The position numbers and the translations under genes are program-made. From NCBI GenBank assembly GCA_001821155.1, contig MHSB01000009.1:1-16414 (forward strand): a stretch of 16,414 nt of DNA. Reading direction: 5' to 3'. This DNA is from Candidatus Taylorbacteria bacterium RIFCSPLOWO2_01_FULL_50_130 (GTDB lineage Bacteria; Patescibacteriota; Minisyncoccia; Phycocordibacterales; UBA10002). Position 1 is the first letter of the stretch. The number at the start of each line of letters is the position of its first letter. This document shows positions 1 through 5,425 of the stretch, piece after piece. Under the pieces are notes generated by a model, which saw only the letters and a list, made by a program, of their open reading frames with translations, did no database searches and was not told the origin of the DNA.

Positions 1-37
1 GACAGATTGATACCCTGATTACAAAGATTTTTCGCAT

Positions 38-909
38 TCAAAAACGCGCCCGCGGTAACCAGAGATTTCGGTAACAGTTATTTATGGCCTATAGCGCGTG
101 AGGAAGGTTTCGTAGGCGTCTCTCGTTTTTTCATACAGATAGCCGAGTCGCCGGTTCTGGTCCAGGCACGCGATGCGTTGCAGAACCTTGGAGCACGGTC
201 TGCTGTAGCGGATTTCCCTGCGATCGTTCCACAATCTTTTGGGTTGCCGGCGATGTTTGAATTCACGACAGTCAATGGCTGAAATAATGCCACGTTGCTG
301 TAACTGTCTGCGAAGACCGGCGCTGTCATATCCTTTGTCCATGCGAGAGCGTTTCGGCCGGCGAGTTCTGTTCCCGATGAGCAAACGGTCAAGTGGGTAT
401 CGTCAGTCGTACATCATGCGCATTGGTTTTAGCGGTAATGGCGACAAGCGGCAGACCGTTGCCGTCGGTCAAAATGCTTCGTTTTAAGCCATTTTTCTTC
501 TTGTAGCCCGAGTAGCCAACCTGATGGCGACCCCCCTTTTATTCTGTCTCACAGAAGCGTCAAGGTAGGTGTTGGTGAGGTTAAGTTTCCTGCGGCGGTT
601 GAGTTCCAGAAGTAACACTCCGGCGATGGCGTTCCATACTCCGCTTTTCCCCCATTTCGTGAAGCGGTACCAGCAGGTTTTGCCTGAACCGTACCGCTCG
701 GGAGGAATATCTTCCCATCGGCAACAGGTGGACAGCACATACAAAATGCCGTTGAGGATTGCGCGATCATCGCTTCTTGGCCTGCCAGTCGCCGCTTTCT
801 TGGGCAGGAGCGGCCGGAGCAGTTCCCATTCTTTGTGTGAGAGGTCGGAGGGCAACAGCCCTTGTCTTTTTTTGAACATAATGACAGAACCGTTAATTAG
901 TTCTATCAT
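38..909 (-). pseudogene. Decayed IS5-family (DDE) transposase
   Basis: Read on the minus strand, the N-terminal part (909 to about 535) is a typical IS5-family OrfA, with the line LSHKEWELLRPLLP followed by a GRPRSDDRAILNGILYVL segment and the first catalytic aspartate in TYLDAS. The reading then has to shift frame at about 535, at a run of four A and six G. It continues through GYKKKNGLKRSILTDGNGLP (second aspartate) to a stop near 388. A second shift gives LDRLLIGNRTRRPKRSRMDKGYDS and the LDQNRRLGYLYEKTRDAYETF tail. A third shift near 90 is needed to reach a stop at 38-40. The glutamate expected in the Y-2-R-3-E-6-K motif is not visible; leucine sits there (KVLQRIACL). The first shift could be programmed, as in two-frame IS5 relatives, but the others and the lost glutamate indicate an inactive copy. 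A likely start is the ATG at 877-879, with a TATAAT on the minus strand at 911-916. I could not identify matching terminal inverted repeats. Confidence 0.85.
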
Positions 910-950
910 TATTATACCTTACGGTTTGGGTGGTTTTTAGATGACCTCAG

Positions 951-956
951 TATAAT
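951..956 (+). promoter_or_regulatory. Possible -10 box upstream of cca
   Basis: A perfect TATAAT hexamer lies about 93 bases upstream of the CCA enzyme start and just upstream of the stem-loop at 972-1030. No good -35 is visible (TTGGGT at 926-931 would give a 19-base spacer). If used, transcription would start near 963 and place the stem-loop in the 5' leader. It may also mark the edge of the inserted IS element. Confidence 0.35.
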
Positions 957-971
957 GCTGTTTACCCATAG

Positions 972-1030
972 GTATCCCTTGAAAGGGTAATCGTAGGAGA
1001 GAATCTGACTCTTACCCCGCGAAGGGATAC
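972..1030 (+). promoter_or_regulatory. Structured 5' leader of the CCA enzyme gene
   Basis: A 9-bp perfect outer stem (gtatccctt 972-980 with aagggatac 1022-1030) encloses a 6-bp inner stem (gggtaa 985-990 with ttaccc 1012-1017). A four-base internal loop lies on each side and a 21-base apical region contains AGGAGAG. The hairpin ends 18 bases before the ATG, so it could affect ribosome access. It does not fit a tRNA or a riboswitch class I recognise. It could also be debris of the adjacent IS insertion. Confidence 0.45.
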
Positions 1031-1048
1031 ATCTAAGTTTATCCACAT

Positions 1049-2518
1049 ATGAAGCAGAGATTTTCTATCCCGAAAGCAGTAGCGAAAGTCGCTGAAACTT
1101 TGGAAGGCAAAGGATTTCAAGCATATTTGATTGGGGGATGCGTGAGAGACCTCCTACTTGGCAGAAAGCCGAAAGATTGGGATATAACGACAAATGCAAA
1201 GCCCGAAGAGATTGTAGTGTTGTTCCCAAGTTCATTCTATGAAAATGAGTATGGAACAGTCGGTGTGGTAACGGAGCATGCCGATGACGAAACACTTAGG
1301 GTGGTGGAAATTACGCCCTATCGCCTAGAGGGAAGATACTCAGACAAGCGCCGACCTGACTCCGTAACCTGGAGTACAGACCTGAAAGATGATTTGAAGC
1401 GCCGCGATTTTACCATAAACGCGATAGCGCTCTCCGTATCGGGAGAGCTTGTTGATTTGTTCGACGGTCGTGTTGATATCAGAAAGAAAACGGTTCGAGC
1501 AATAGGGGACCCGAGAAGTCGTTTTGACGAGGACGCGCTTCGTATGCTTCGGGCTGTGAGAATTGCGATGGAACTTGATTTTACAATCGACACGGCTACC
1601 CAAGATGCCATTGCCGTACACGCAGCACATTTGAAGGAGATGGCCGCGGAGCGGATACGGGATGAATTCATCAGAATCGTCATGTCAGAGAGACCTCATA
1701 TTGGTCTTATACTTAGCCATAAATTGGGGCTGCTTAGGTACGTCGCGCCAGAACTCGAGGATGGAATCGGAGTAGCACAGAACAAGGCGCATTCATTTGA
1801 TGTCTTTGAGCACATGCTCCGCACGGTTGAACACGCGGCTAAGAAGAATTTTCCCCTGGAAACACGACTTTCGGCGCTTTTTCACGACATCGGAAAGCCG
1901 GTAACAAGGCGGTGGTCGGATGAAAAAAAGGATTGGACGTTTTATGGACATGATGTTGTAGGATCAAAAATCACCGCGAAAATCATGGCCAGTCTCGCCT
2001 TCCCGAAAAAGATGACAGAAGCGGTGACCACGCTCGTTCGATGGCATATGTTCTTTTCGGACACCGAAAAAATAACGCACTCGGCGGTTCGTCGCATTGT
2101 AAGCAGGGTGGGGAAGGAGCACATCTGGAATTTAATGGATGTCAGAACGTGCGACAGAATAGGCACGGGGCGACCAAAGGAAAGTCCGTACAGACTTCGA
2201 AAGTATCACGCGATGATTGATGAAGTTATGCGGGATCCGCTTTCTGTCGGAATGCTTAACATAAACGGGAGAAGAATCATGGAACTTACAAAAATGACTC
2301 CGGGACCGAGGATCGGCTACATATTGCACGCGCTCTTTGAGGCCGTGTTGGATGACCCGGGGAAAAACACGCCCGATTACCTGGAAAAGAAGACGCTGGA
2401 ATTGGATGCCTTGCCCGAAAAGGAACTCGAAAAGCGCGGTAAGAGCGCGAAAGAAAGCAAAGAAAAGGAGGAGAAAAAGGCGCTACAAGAAATACGAAAG
2501 AAGCATTGGGTTGAATGA
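1049..2518 (+). CDS. cca: CCA tRNA nucleotidyltransferase / poly(A) polymerase family, with HD domain
   Basis: Adds or repairs the 3' CCA end of tRNAs in the cytoplasm (class II nucleotidyltransferase family). The 489-residue product has the nucleotidyltransferase head with LIGGCVRDLLLG at residues 27-38 and the metal-binding D43-W-D45 pair. The conserved KRRDFTINAIA follows at 117-127 (R118, R119, D120), then the ALRMLRAVRIAMEL helix at 163-176. An HD phosphohydrolase-like domain follows (LFHDIGK, H279-D280), as in many bacterial CCA enzymes and poly(A) polymerases. The tail from about residue 450 is rich in Lys and Glu and probably disordered. The ATG at 1049 is chosen because the conserved head begins about 20 residues in; no Shine-Dalgarno is present. 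The gene stands alone between a decayed IS and a strong terminator. CCA-adding, A-adding and poly(A) polymerase activities cannot be told apart by eye. With one copy visible, the CCA role is the simplest reading. Confidence 0.92.
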   Translation: MKQRFSIPKAVAKVAETLEGKGFQAYLIGGCVRDLLLGRKPKDWDITTNAKPEEIVVLFPSSFYENEYGTVGVVTEHADDETLRVVEITPYRLEGRYSDKRRPDSVTWSTDLKDDLKRRDFTINAIALSVSGELVDLFDGRVDIRKKTVRAIGDPRSRFDEDALRMLRAVRIAMELDFTIDTATQDAIAVHAAHLKEMAAERIRDEFIRIVMSERPHIGLILSHKLGLLRYVAPELEDGIGVAQNKAHSFDVFEHMLRTVEHAAKKNFPLETRLSALFHDIGKPVTRRWSDEKKDWTFYGHDVVGSKITAKIMASLAFPKKMTEAVTTLVRWHMFFSDTEKITHSAVRRIVSRVGKEHIWNLMDVRTCDRIGTGRPKESPYRLRKYHAMIDEVMRDPLSVGMLNINGRRIMELTKMTPGPRIGYILHALFEAVLDDPGKNTPDYLEKKTLELDALPEKELEKRGKSAKESKEKEEKKALQEIRKKHWVE

Positions 2519-2522
2519 GACT

Positions 2523-2599
2523 AGAGTTGAAAGATTTAAGATTACAGGAAGAAACTGCATTACATCTTATTTCACTTGAATCTTGAAACTCTCAACTGA
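2523..2599. repeat. Imperfect word-built inverted repeat after cca
   Basis: The left arm (agagttgaaagatttaag, from 2522) and the right arm (cttgaatcttgaaactctcaact, about 2576-2598) are imperfect reverse complements. They are built from variants of the words gagttgaaag and gattcaag. It lies between the cca stop codon and the terminator. It resembles inverted repeats seen at other gene borders in this window. Confidence 0.55.
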
Positions 2600-2602
2600 C
2601 AA

Positions 2603-2632
2603 GAAAAGCCGCCCAACATAGGGCGGCTTTTC
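2603..2632 (+). terminator. Rho-independent terminator of cca
   Basis: A 12-bp perfect stem (gaaaagccgccc 2603-2614, gggcggcttttc 2621-2632) with an aacata loop is followed by a T-rich run (tttcgttcttt). The left half (aagccgccc, 2606-2614) could alternatively pair with a second copy of gggcggctt at 2664-2672. Confidence 0.85.
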
Positions 2633-2636
2633 TTTC

Positions 2637-2940
2637 GTTCTTTGAAAGAAAGCAAACCCTCATGGGCGGCTTATGCCGATACTGATATCATCAGCTCGGC
2701 TAAGGAGAGTCGGAAGAAATCGCGGCACGCTACCGGAGAGAAGATTGCTCCAAAAGATAAAAGGGTGCGGAGATATTTCTCATGTCCCAGCAGGACTGGA
2801 TGTTTCTTCCGAGAAAGGAGAGAGTTGAGTCCTCTTTCAAAGAACCACGAGCAGAAGTGGAGCCTGTTCACAGAATTTGCCCTAAGTTTTACTCGGGAAC
2901 AAAACCTTTGAACAGGCCCTCTCCCACTCTTACTTCCAGG
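2637..2940. ncRNA. Candidate structured RNA of unknown family
   Basis: This stretch has no convincing protein gene: both strands give only short low-quality frames with no start signals. It holds several long perfect inverted repeats. A 12-bp outer pair joins gttctttgaaag 2637-2648 with ctttcaaagaac 2834-2845. Inside it a 10-bp pair joins tcggaagaaa 2710-2719 with tttcttccga 2803-2812. A two-part hairpin at 2675-2700 pairs gccga/tcggc and ctgat/atcag. A small hairpin (gtcc/ggac) lies at 2784-2796. Downstream a 9-bp pair joins gcctgttca 2862-2870 with tgaacaggc 2909-2917. I checked for signature motifs of RNase P RNA, tmRNA, SRP RNA and 6S RNA and did not recognise any. Strand is unknown; plus is favoured only because the flanking genes read that way. 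Confidence 0.4.
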
Positions 2941-2985
2941 GAAATGCAATCTACACATTTCTCTGACTAGCGAAAAGTGTACCTT

Positions 2986-3059
2986 TTTCTAAAGGACATT
3001 GTAAAGGACATGTCTGTGGATAAGAAAGGGGTATCGTCGGTTGAAATGTCCTTTAGAAA
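2986..3059. repeat. 15-bp perfect inverted repeat with a second competing arm
   Basis: tttctaaaggacatt (2986-3000) is the exact reverse complement of aatgtcctttagaaa (3045-3059). A second copy of the core word taaaggacat lies at 3002-3011 and can pair with the same right arm, so two mutually exclusive hairpins are possible. The loop has no recognisable gene. It could be a regulatory RNA switch, an operator pair or the ends of a tiny mobile element. Confidence 0.6.
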
Positions 3060-3072
3060 CTGTGGCAGTGGC

Positions 3073-3101
3073 TTGACGTTCGCTATATGGCTATATATCA
3101 A
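3073..3101 (+). promoter_or_regulatory. Possible promoter upstream of rpsO
   Basis: TTGACG (3073-3078) is followed, 17 bases later, by TATCAA (3096-3101), with alternative AT-rich -10 registers (tatata) just upstream. The site carries a small dyad (ttgac 3073-3077 and gtcaa 3102-3106). It would produce an rpsO mRNA with a leader of about 180 nt that includes the stem at 3180-3232. No supporting data beyond the motif. Confidence 0.35.
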
Positions 3102-3179
3102 GTCAATCTTCATTTTAGACTGTAGGTATTAAAATCTTATAGTTTGATAAGACGACTTTTCTCTGTTCATATTCAAAGG

Positions 3180-3232
3180 TGTTGCTATTAGGCGGGGACA
3201 ACCTCTGTCGGACAGCTTGTGAAATAGTAGCA
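3180..3232 (+). promoter_or_regulatory. Stem-loop leader of rpsO, candidate S15 autoregulatory site
   Basis: tgttgctatt (3180-3189) pairs along all 10 positions with aatagtagca (3223-3232), using two G-U pairs. Inside it, acaa/ttgt (3198-3201, 3217-3220) and ctgt/acag (3205-3208, 3212-3215) form a stacked hairpin with a cgg loop. The structure ends 54 bases before the rpsO ATG. Ribosomal protein S15 is known to repress its own mRNA through leader structures that differ between bacterial groups, so this is a reasonable candidate. It does not match one of the described classes by eye. Confidence 0.45.
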
Positions 3233-3286
3233 GTCAAAATTTTCATTGGATTTGCAAAATAAAGCTATTTATGCTATTTTTCGCAT

Positions 3287-3553
3287 ATGCTAACTAAAAC
3301 CAAAAAGCTCAAAATCATCAAGGGAGTGGCGATTCATGAAAAAGATACCGGCTCGCCGGAAGTGCAGATTGCCGTGCTTACAAAACGCATTGATGAGCTT
3401 TCGAAACATTTGAAGGGCCATAAAAAGGATGTCCATTCGAGACGCGGACTCCTTTCTATGGTCGCGGACAGGCAATCCCACCTTCGCTATTTGCAAAAGA
3501 AAAACATCAGACGCTATAACGCGGTCGTGAAGAAATTGGAACTTAGGAAATAA
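3287..3553 (+). CDS. rpsO: 30S ribosomal protein S15
   Basis: Primary 16S rRNA-binding protein of the small-subunit platform, needed for early assembly. The 88-residue product has the family's usual length and its signature blocks: DTGSPEVQIAVLTKRI at residues 20-35, HLKGHKKDVHSRRGLL at about 41-56, and a basic C terminus (LELRK). The ATG at 3287 is the natural start. It has no Shine-Dalgarno, but an extended -10-like TGcTATTTT ends 6 bases before it, so a near-leaderless transcript is possible besides the longer one from about 3108. The gene is alone here, not directly followed by pnp as in many bacteria; pnp lies about 1.9 kb downstream with unrelated genes in between. A weak hairpin (gggta/taccc) followed by six T near 3620 may end the transcript. 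Confidence 0.97.
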   Translation: MLTKTKKLKIIKGVAIHEKDTGSPEVQIAVLTKRIDELSKHLKGHKKDVHSRRGLLSMVADRQSHLRYLQKKNIRRYNAVVKKLELRK

Positions 3554-3756
3554 TGGATCGGCCTCTATCATTACGAGCAAAGTGGGGTAAGGCCAGGCGC
3601 CAAACAGTACCCAGTCGTAGTTTTTTCATAAAGAAGTTTGTTAATTTTATACGTTTTACAGACGAAGGGAGTTCGGTTGTAGCATTCACACGTCGTGAAA
3701 ACTACAGCTCCGTGGCAATTTTCTAAAACTCGCTTCGCTCGCTAAGAAAATCAGCC

Positions 3757-4272
3757 ATGACCGTTATCAAACACGAGGAACAGCGCGTTGGTGTCTTTAT
3801 TGATACGCAGAATCTCTACCATAGCGCCAAGAATCTCTACCATGCGAATGTTAATTTTGGCCAAGTACTCAAGGACGTAGTCGCGGGGAGGTCGCTCATA
3901 AGAGCCATAGCGTACCTCATTACCACCGAAAGCGGCGAGGAAAAGGGATTTTTTGAAGCGTTGGAGAAAGTAGGTATTGAAACTAAGGCAAAACCGTTGC
4001 AGGTTTTTGGAAGCGGAGCCAAAAAGGCGGACTGGGACGTGGGCCTCGCAATAGATGCCATAAAGCTCGCGCCGAAGCTCGATGCCGTTATCATCGTCTC
4101 CGGCGATGGTGATTTTGCCCCGCTCGTGGAATATCTTAAGACGAATGAGGGTTGCCAGGTGGAAGTGGCGGCATTTGGCAAATCAACATCCAATAAACTG
4201 CTTGAGGTGTGCGATGATTTTCTTGATTTGGATGAAGACCCAAGGAAGTATCTGTTGGGGAGGGGAAGGTAG
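3757..4272 (+). CDS. NYN-domain (LabA/DUF88-like) putative RNase
   Basis: A 171-residue cytoplasmic protein of the NYN/PIN-like fold, a family of metal-dependent RNases acting on structured or messenger RNA. The acidic active-site set is visible: D16 and N19 in VFIDTQNLY, D92 and D94 in KADWDVGLAIDA, and D117 and D119 in VSGDGDFAPLVEYL. The order and spacing fit the family and the protein is full length, with no extra domain. It ends LDEDPRKYLLGRGR. The ATG at 3757 is the first in frame before the conserved strand; no Shine-Dalgarno is seen. A 7-bp inverted repeat (attttct 3718-3724, agaaaat 3745-3751) sits just before it. It is followed by a hairpin and a hicBA pair, and a copy of its last codons recurs after hicA at 4816-4863. 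The RNA target cannot be told from sequence. Confidence 0.85.
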   Translation: MTVIKHEEQRVGVFIDTQNLYHSAKNLYHANVNFGQVLKDVVAGRSLIRAIAYLITTESGEEKGFFEALEKVGIETKAKPLQVFGSGAKKADWDVGLAIDAIKLAPKLDAVIIVSGDGDFAPLVEYLKTNEGCQVEVAAFGKSTSNKLLEVCDDFLDLDEDPRKYLLGRGR

Positions 4273-4285
4273 CAAACCAGCTTTT

Positions 4286-4338
4286 AGCTGACTTGTCCCA
4301 TAGTGAGCTTCGCTCTACTACTGGGATAGCCGTTAGCT
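4286..4338 (+). terminator. Long hairpin after the NYN gene
   Basis: agctgac (4286-4292) pairs with gttagct (4332-4338) with one G-U, then tccca (4296-4300) pairs with tggga (4322-4326). The top is tagtgagc against gctctacta with one bulge. A short ttttaggg tail follows, so it could work as a weak terminator. A smaller hairpin (cagct/agctg, 4278-4290) overlaps its left foot. Confidence 0.45.
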
Positions 4339-4357
4339 TTTAGGGAAGACCCACATT

Positions 4358-4380
4358 CAATTTCGTGATACAATTTCGTG
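4358..4380 (+). promoter_or_regulatory. hicB promoter with tandem repeat, candidate operator
   Basis: The 10-base word caatttcgtg occurs twice (4358-4367 and 4371-4380), with 3 bases between copies. The -10-like TACAAT (4369-4374) overlaps the second copy and ends 8 bases before the hicB ATG. Many HicB proteins autoregulate by binding repeats at their promoter, so these copies are a natural operator candidate. This particular HicB is short and shows no separate DNA-binding domain, which weakens that idea. Confidence 0.5.
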
Positions 4381-4382
4381 CT

Positions 4383-4607
4383 ATGCTGAAGAAACAACGA
4401 CAACTCACTGCGGTGTATCAAAAGCGCGGGCGGGGATACATCGGCTGGATTGAGGAGATTCCGGGTGCAAACACGCAGGGAGCTATTTTTAGTGAAGCAA
4501 AAGAGAATCTGAAAGAAGCAGCCGCACTCATCATTGAAGCGAATCGAATGGCTACCAAAACTCTCAAAGGAGCGATAATTCGTAAGTCTCTTCGCGTCTC
4601 TGCGTAG
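4383..4607 (+). CDS. hicB: HicB-family antitoxin
   Basis: A 74-residue protein with the HicB core. It has an N-terminal strand pair (LTAVYQKRGRGYIGWIEEIP, residues 7-26), then the GANTQGAIFSEAKENLKEA turn-and-helix typical of the partial RNase H-like fold, and a basic tail. It is expected to bind and neutralise the HicA toxin encoded four bases downstream. No C-terminal helix-turn-helix or ribbon-helix-helix domain is evident, so direct DNA binding is uncertain. The ATG at 4383 is preferred to the upstream GTG at 4365 because the GTG codon lies within the repeat and promoter region and upstream of the expected transcription start. The antitoxin-first order is the reverse of the classic hicAB arrangement, though known in other short HicBA pairs. 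Confidence 0.85.
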   Translation: MLKKQRQLTAVYQKRGRGYIGWIEEIPGANTQGAIFSEAKENLKEAAALIIEANRMATKTLKGAIIRKSLRVSA

Positions 4608-4611
4608 CCAG

Positions 4612-4806
4612 ATGAAACGGCCAGACCTTTTAGCGTATCTCCGAAAACACGGCTGCGTCTTCATCAAAGAAGGCGCGAAGCATAGTTTGTTTTTCAATCC
4701 TGCAGCCGGACGCTTTTCTACGGTGCCGCGGCACAACGATATTGACTCCTTCCTCGCCCTAAAAATCTGCAAAGATTTGGGCATTCCGAAAATTGATAAA
4801 CGTTAA
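4612..4806 (+). CDS. hicA: HicA-family mRNA interferase toxin
   Basis: A 64-residue basic protein with the double-stranded-RNA-binding-like fold of HicA toxins. It starts KRPDLLAYLRKHGCVFIKEG, with the catalytic-type histidine at H24 in GAKHSLFFNP, then VPRHNDID and an LALKICKDLGI helix near the C terminus. HicA toxins cleave mRNA independently of ribosomes when free of HicB. The usual pair of residues before the histidine (often GSH or GGSH) is here GAKH. It starts 4 bases after the hicB stop, consistent with coupled translation. It is intact and of normal length, so the toxin is probably functional or recently so. Confidence 0.85.
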   Translation: MKRPDLLAYLRKHGCVFIKEGAKHSLFFNPAAGRFSTVPRHNDIDSFLALKICKDLGIPKIDKR

Positions 4807-4815
4807 CTTCCAACT

Positions 4816-4863
4816 CTTGAAGAGAACCCGAGGAAGTATTTGTTGGGAGTGGTGAGGAGATAA
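4816..4863 (+). pseudogene. C-terminal remnant of a second NYN-domain gene
   Basis: Directly after hicA the plus strand reads LEENPRKYLLGVVRR and a stop. This closely matches the end of the NYN protein at 3757-4272 (LDEDPRKYLLGRGR and stop). Several codon differences are synonymous, which suggests a diverged paralogue instead of a fresh duplication. No other part of a second NYN domain is visible nearby. The hicBA pair seems to have replaced, or recombined into, a former second copy. Confidence 0.65.
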
Positions 4864-4911
4864 TAGTGAAAAGGCGTAGGAGCGCAGGCGGAAAATTAAT
4901 ACAAAGGAAAA

Positions 4912-4940
4912 AGCGGCACGCTCGTTCCAAGCGCGCCGCT
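4912..4940 (-). terminator. Rho-independent terminator, minus strand
   Basis: An 11-bp stem with one G-U (agcggcacgct 4912-4922, agcgcgccgct 4930-4940) and a 7-base loop is followed on the minus strand by five T and a further T-rich stretch. It ends the transcript of the small gene at 5010-5195. The plus-strand tail (gaaatttt) is weaker. Confidence 0.8.
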
Positions 4941-5009
4941 GAAATTTTGCCGCCGACTAATTGTCAATCAGCGGTCGGATGAAGATTTGGTGGCCGCGTC
5001 GGACCGTCT

Positions 5010-5195
5010 TTAACTGACCGAGTGGACACTTACCGTCGCCTTAGGATTTGAGATGCTTTTTAGCCGATTTATTCGGAATTTCTTTCCGAGAATCCGTTCC
5101 GCTTCCGTAATGTCGGGATTCAAGGGGTGAATGTAACCGGCCGTAAAAGCCTCGGCAAACTGCCGCGCTGCCTTGTTGGTCATCGTTGGTCTCAT
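5010..5195 (-). CDS. Small protein of unknown function
   Basis: A 61-residue basic protein that I do not recognise. It contains a mixed helix-like first half (MTNKAARQFAEAFTAGYIHP) and the segment ITEAERILGKKFRINRLK, with no membrane segment or cysteine pair. The ATG at 5195 has an AAGGA Shine-Dalgarno 8 bases upstream. A TATAAG -10-like site lies at 5230-5235 (minus), giving a leader of about 27 nt, and a strong terminator follows at 4912-4940. These signals on both sides make a real gene likely despite its size. It is the only gene in the window with a good Shine-Dalgarno. About 70 bases between its stop and the terminator hold nothing recognised. The in-frame second ATG at 5183 is an alternative start but has no such site. 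Confidence 0.55.
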   Translation of the reverse strand: MRPTMTNKAARQFAEAFTAGYIHPLNPDITEAERILGKKFRINRLKSISNPKATVSVHSVS

Positions 5196-5306
5196 AATTA
5201 TTTTCCTTTTTCAGATTTTGGGTGATATCCTTATACAGAATATCCTGATTTTAGAATTTGTCGAATTAAGTGGGGGGTGGTAAAGTAACCGTGTTATCAA
5301 TAACCG

Positions 5307-5366
5307 CTGGTTTTTGGATAGGTAGATTTGAAAACGCGGTTTTCAAGTCTGTAACCCAAAAATCAG
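5307..5366 (+). promoter_or_regulatory. Long leader hairpin upstream of pnp
   Basis: ctggtttttgg (5307-5317) pairs with ccaaaaatcag (5356-5366), with one G-U pair. After a small internal loop, agatttgaaaac (5324-5335) pairs with gttttcaagtct (5339-5350), with one G-U and a gcg triloop. The helix is about 23 bp and ends 59 bases before the pnp ATG. In Escherichia coli, PNPase represses its own mRNA after RNase III cuts a long leader stem. This element has the right position and shape for the same logic, though no RNase III gene is in view. Confidence 0.5.
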
Positions 5367-5425
5367 CCCTGCCAGTGCATTAAATTCGTGTCATTCGCGA
5401 ACATTTGTGTATTGGTACCGTGTTT

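Noticed and set aside
972..1030. tRNA gene upstream of cca
   Set aside because: The outer stem looks acceptor-like, but there is no T arm, no anticodon arm of the right size, and the length of 59 bases is too short.
2637..2940. RNase P RNA, tmRNA or SRP RNA
   Set aside because: Fragments such as aaggagagtcgg and gggtgcggaga vaguely recall RNase P regions, but their spacing is wrong and the ATAGATGAATG and ACAGAACCCGG type blocks are absent. No tmRNA or SRP signature was seen.
2642..2970. Short frames on both strands between cca and rpsO
   Set aside because: They begin at weak codons without ribosome sites, have no recognisable motif, and overlap the inverted pairs that better explain the stretch.
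5405..5425. Upstream TTG start for PNPase
   Set aside because: It adds seven residues (MCIGTVF) not typical of the family; the ATG at 5426 precedes the conserved QKKEYSVEIGGKKL start.
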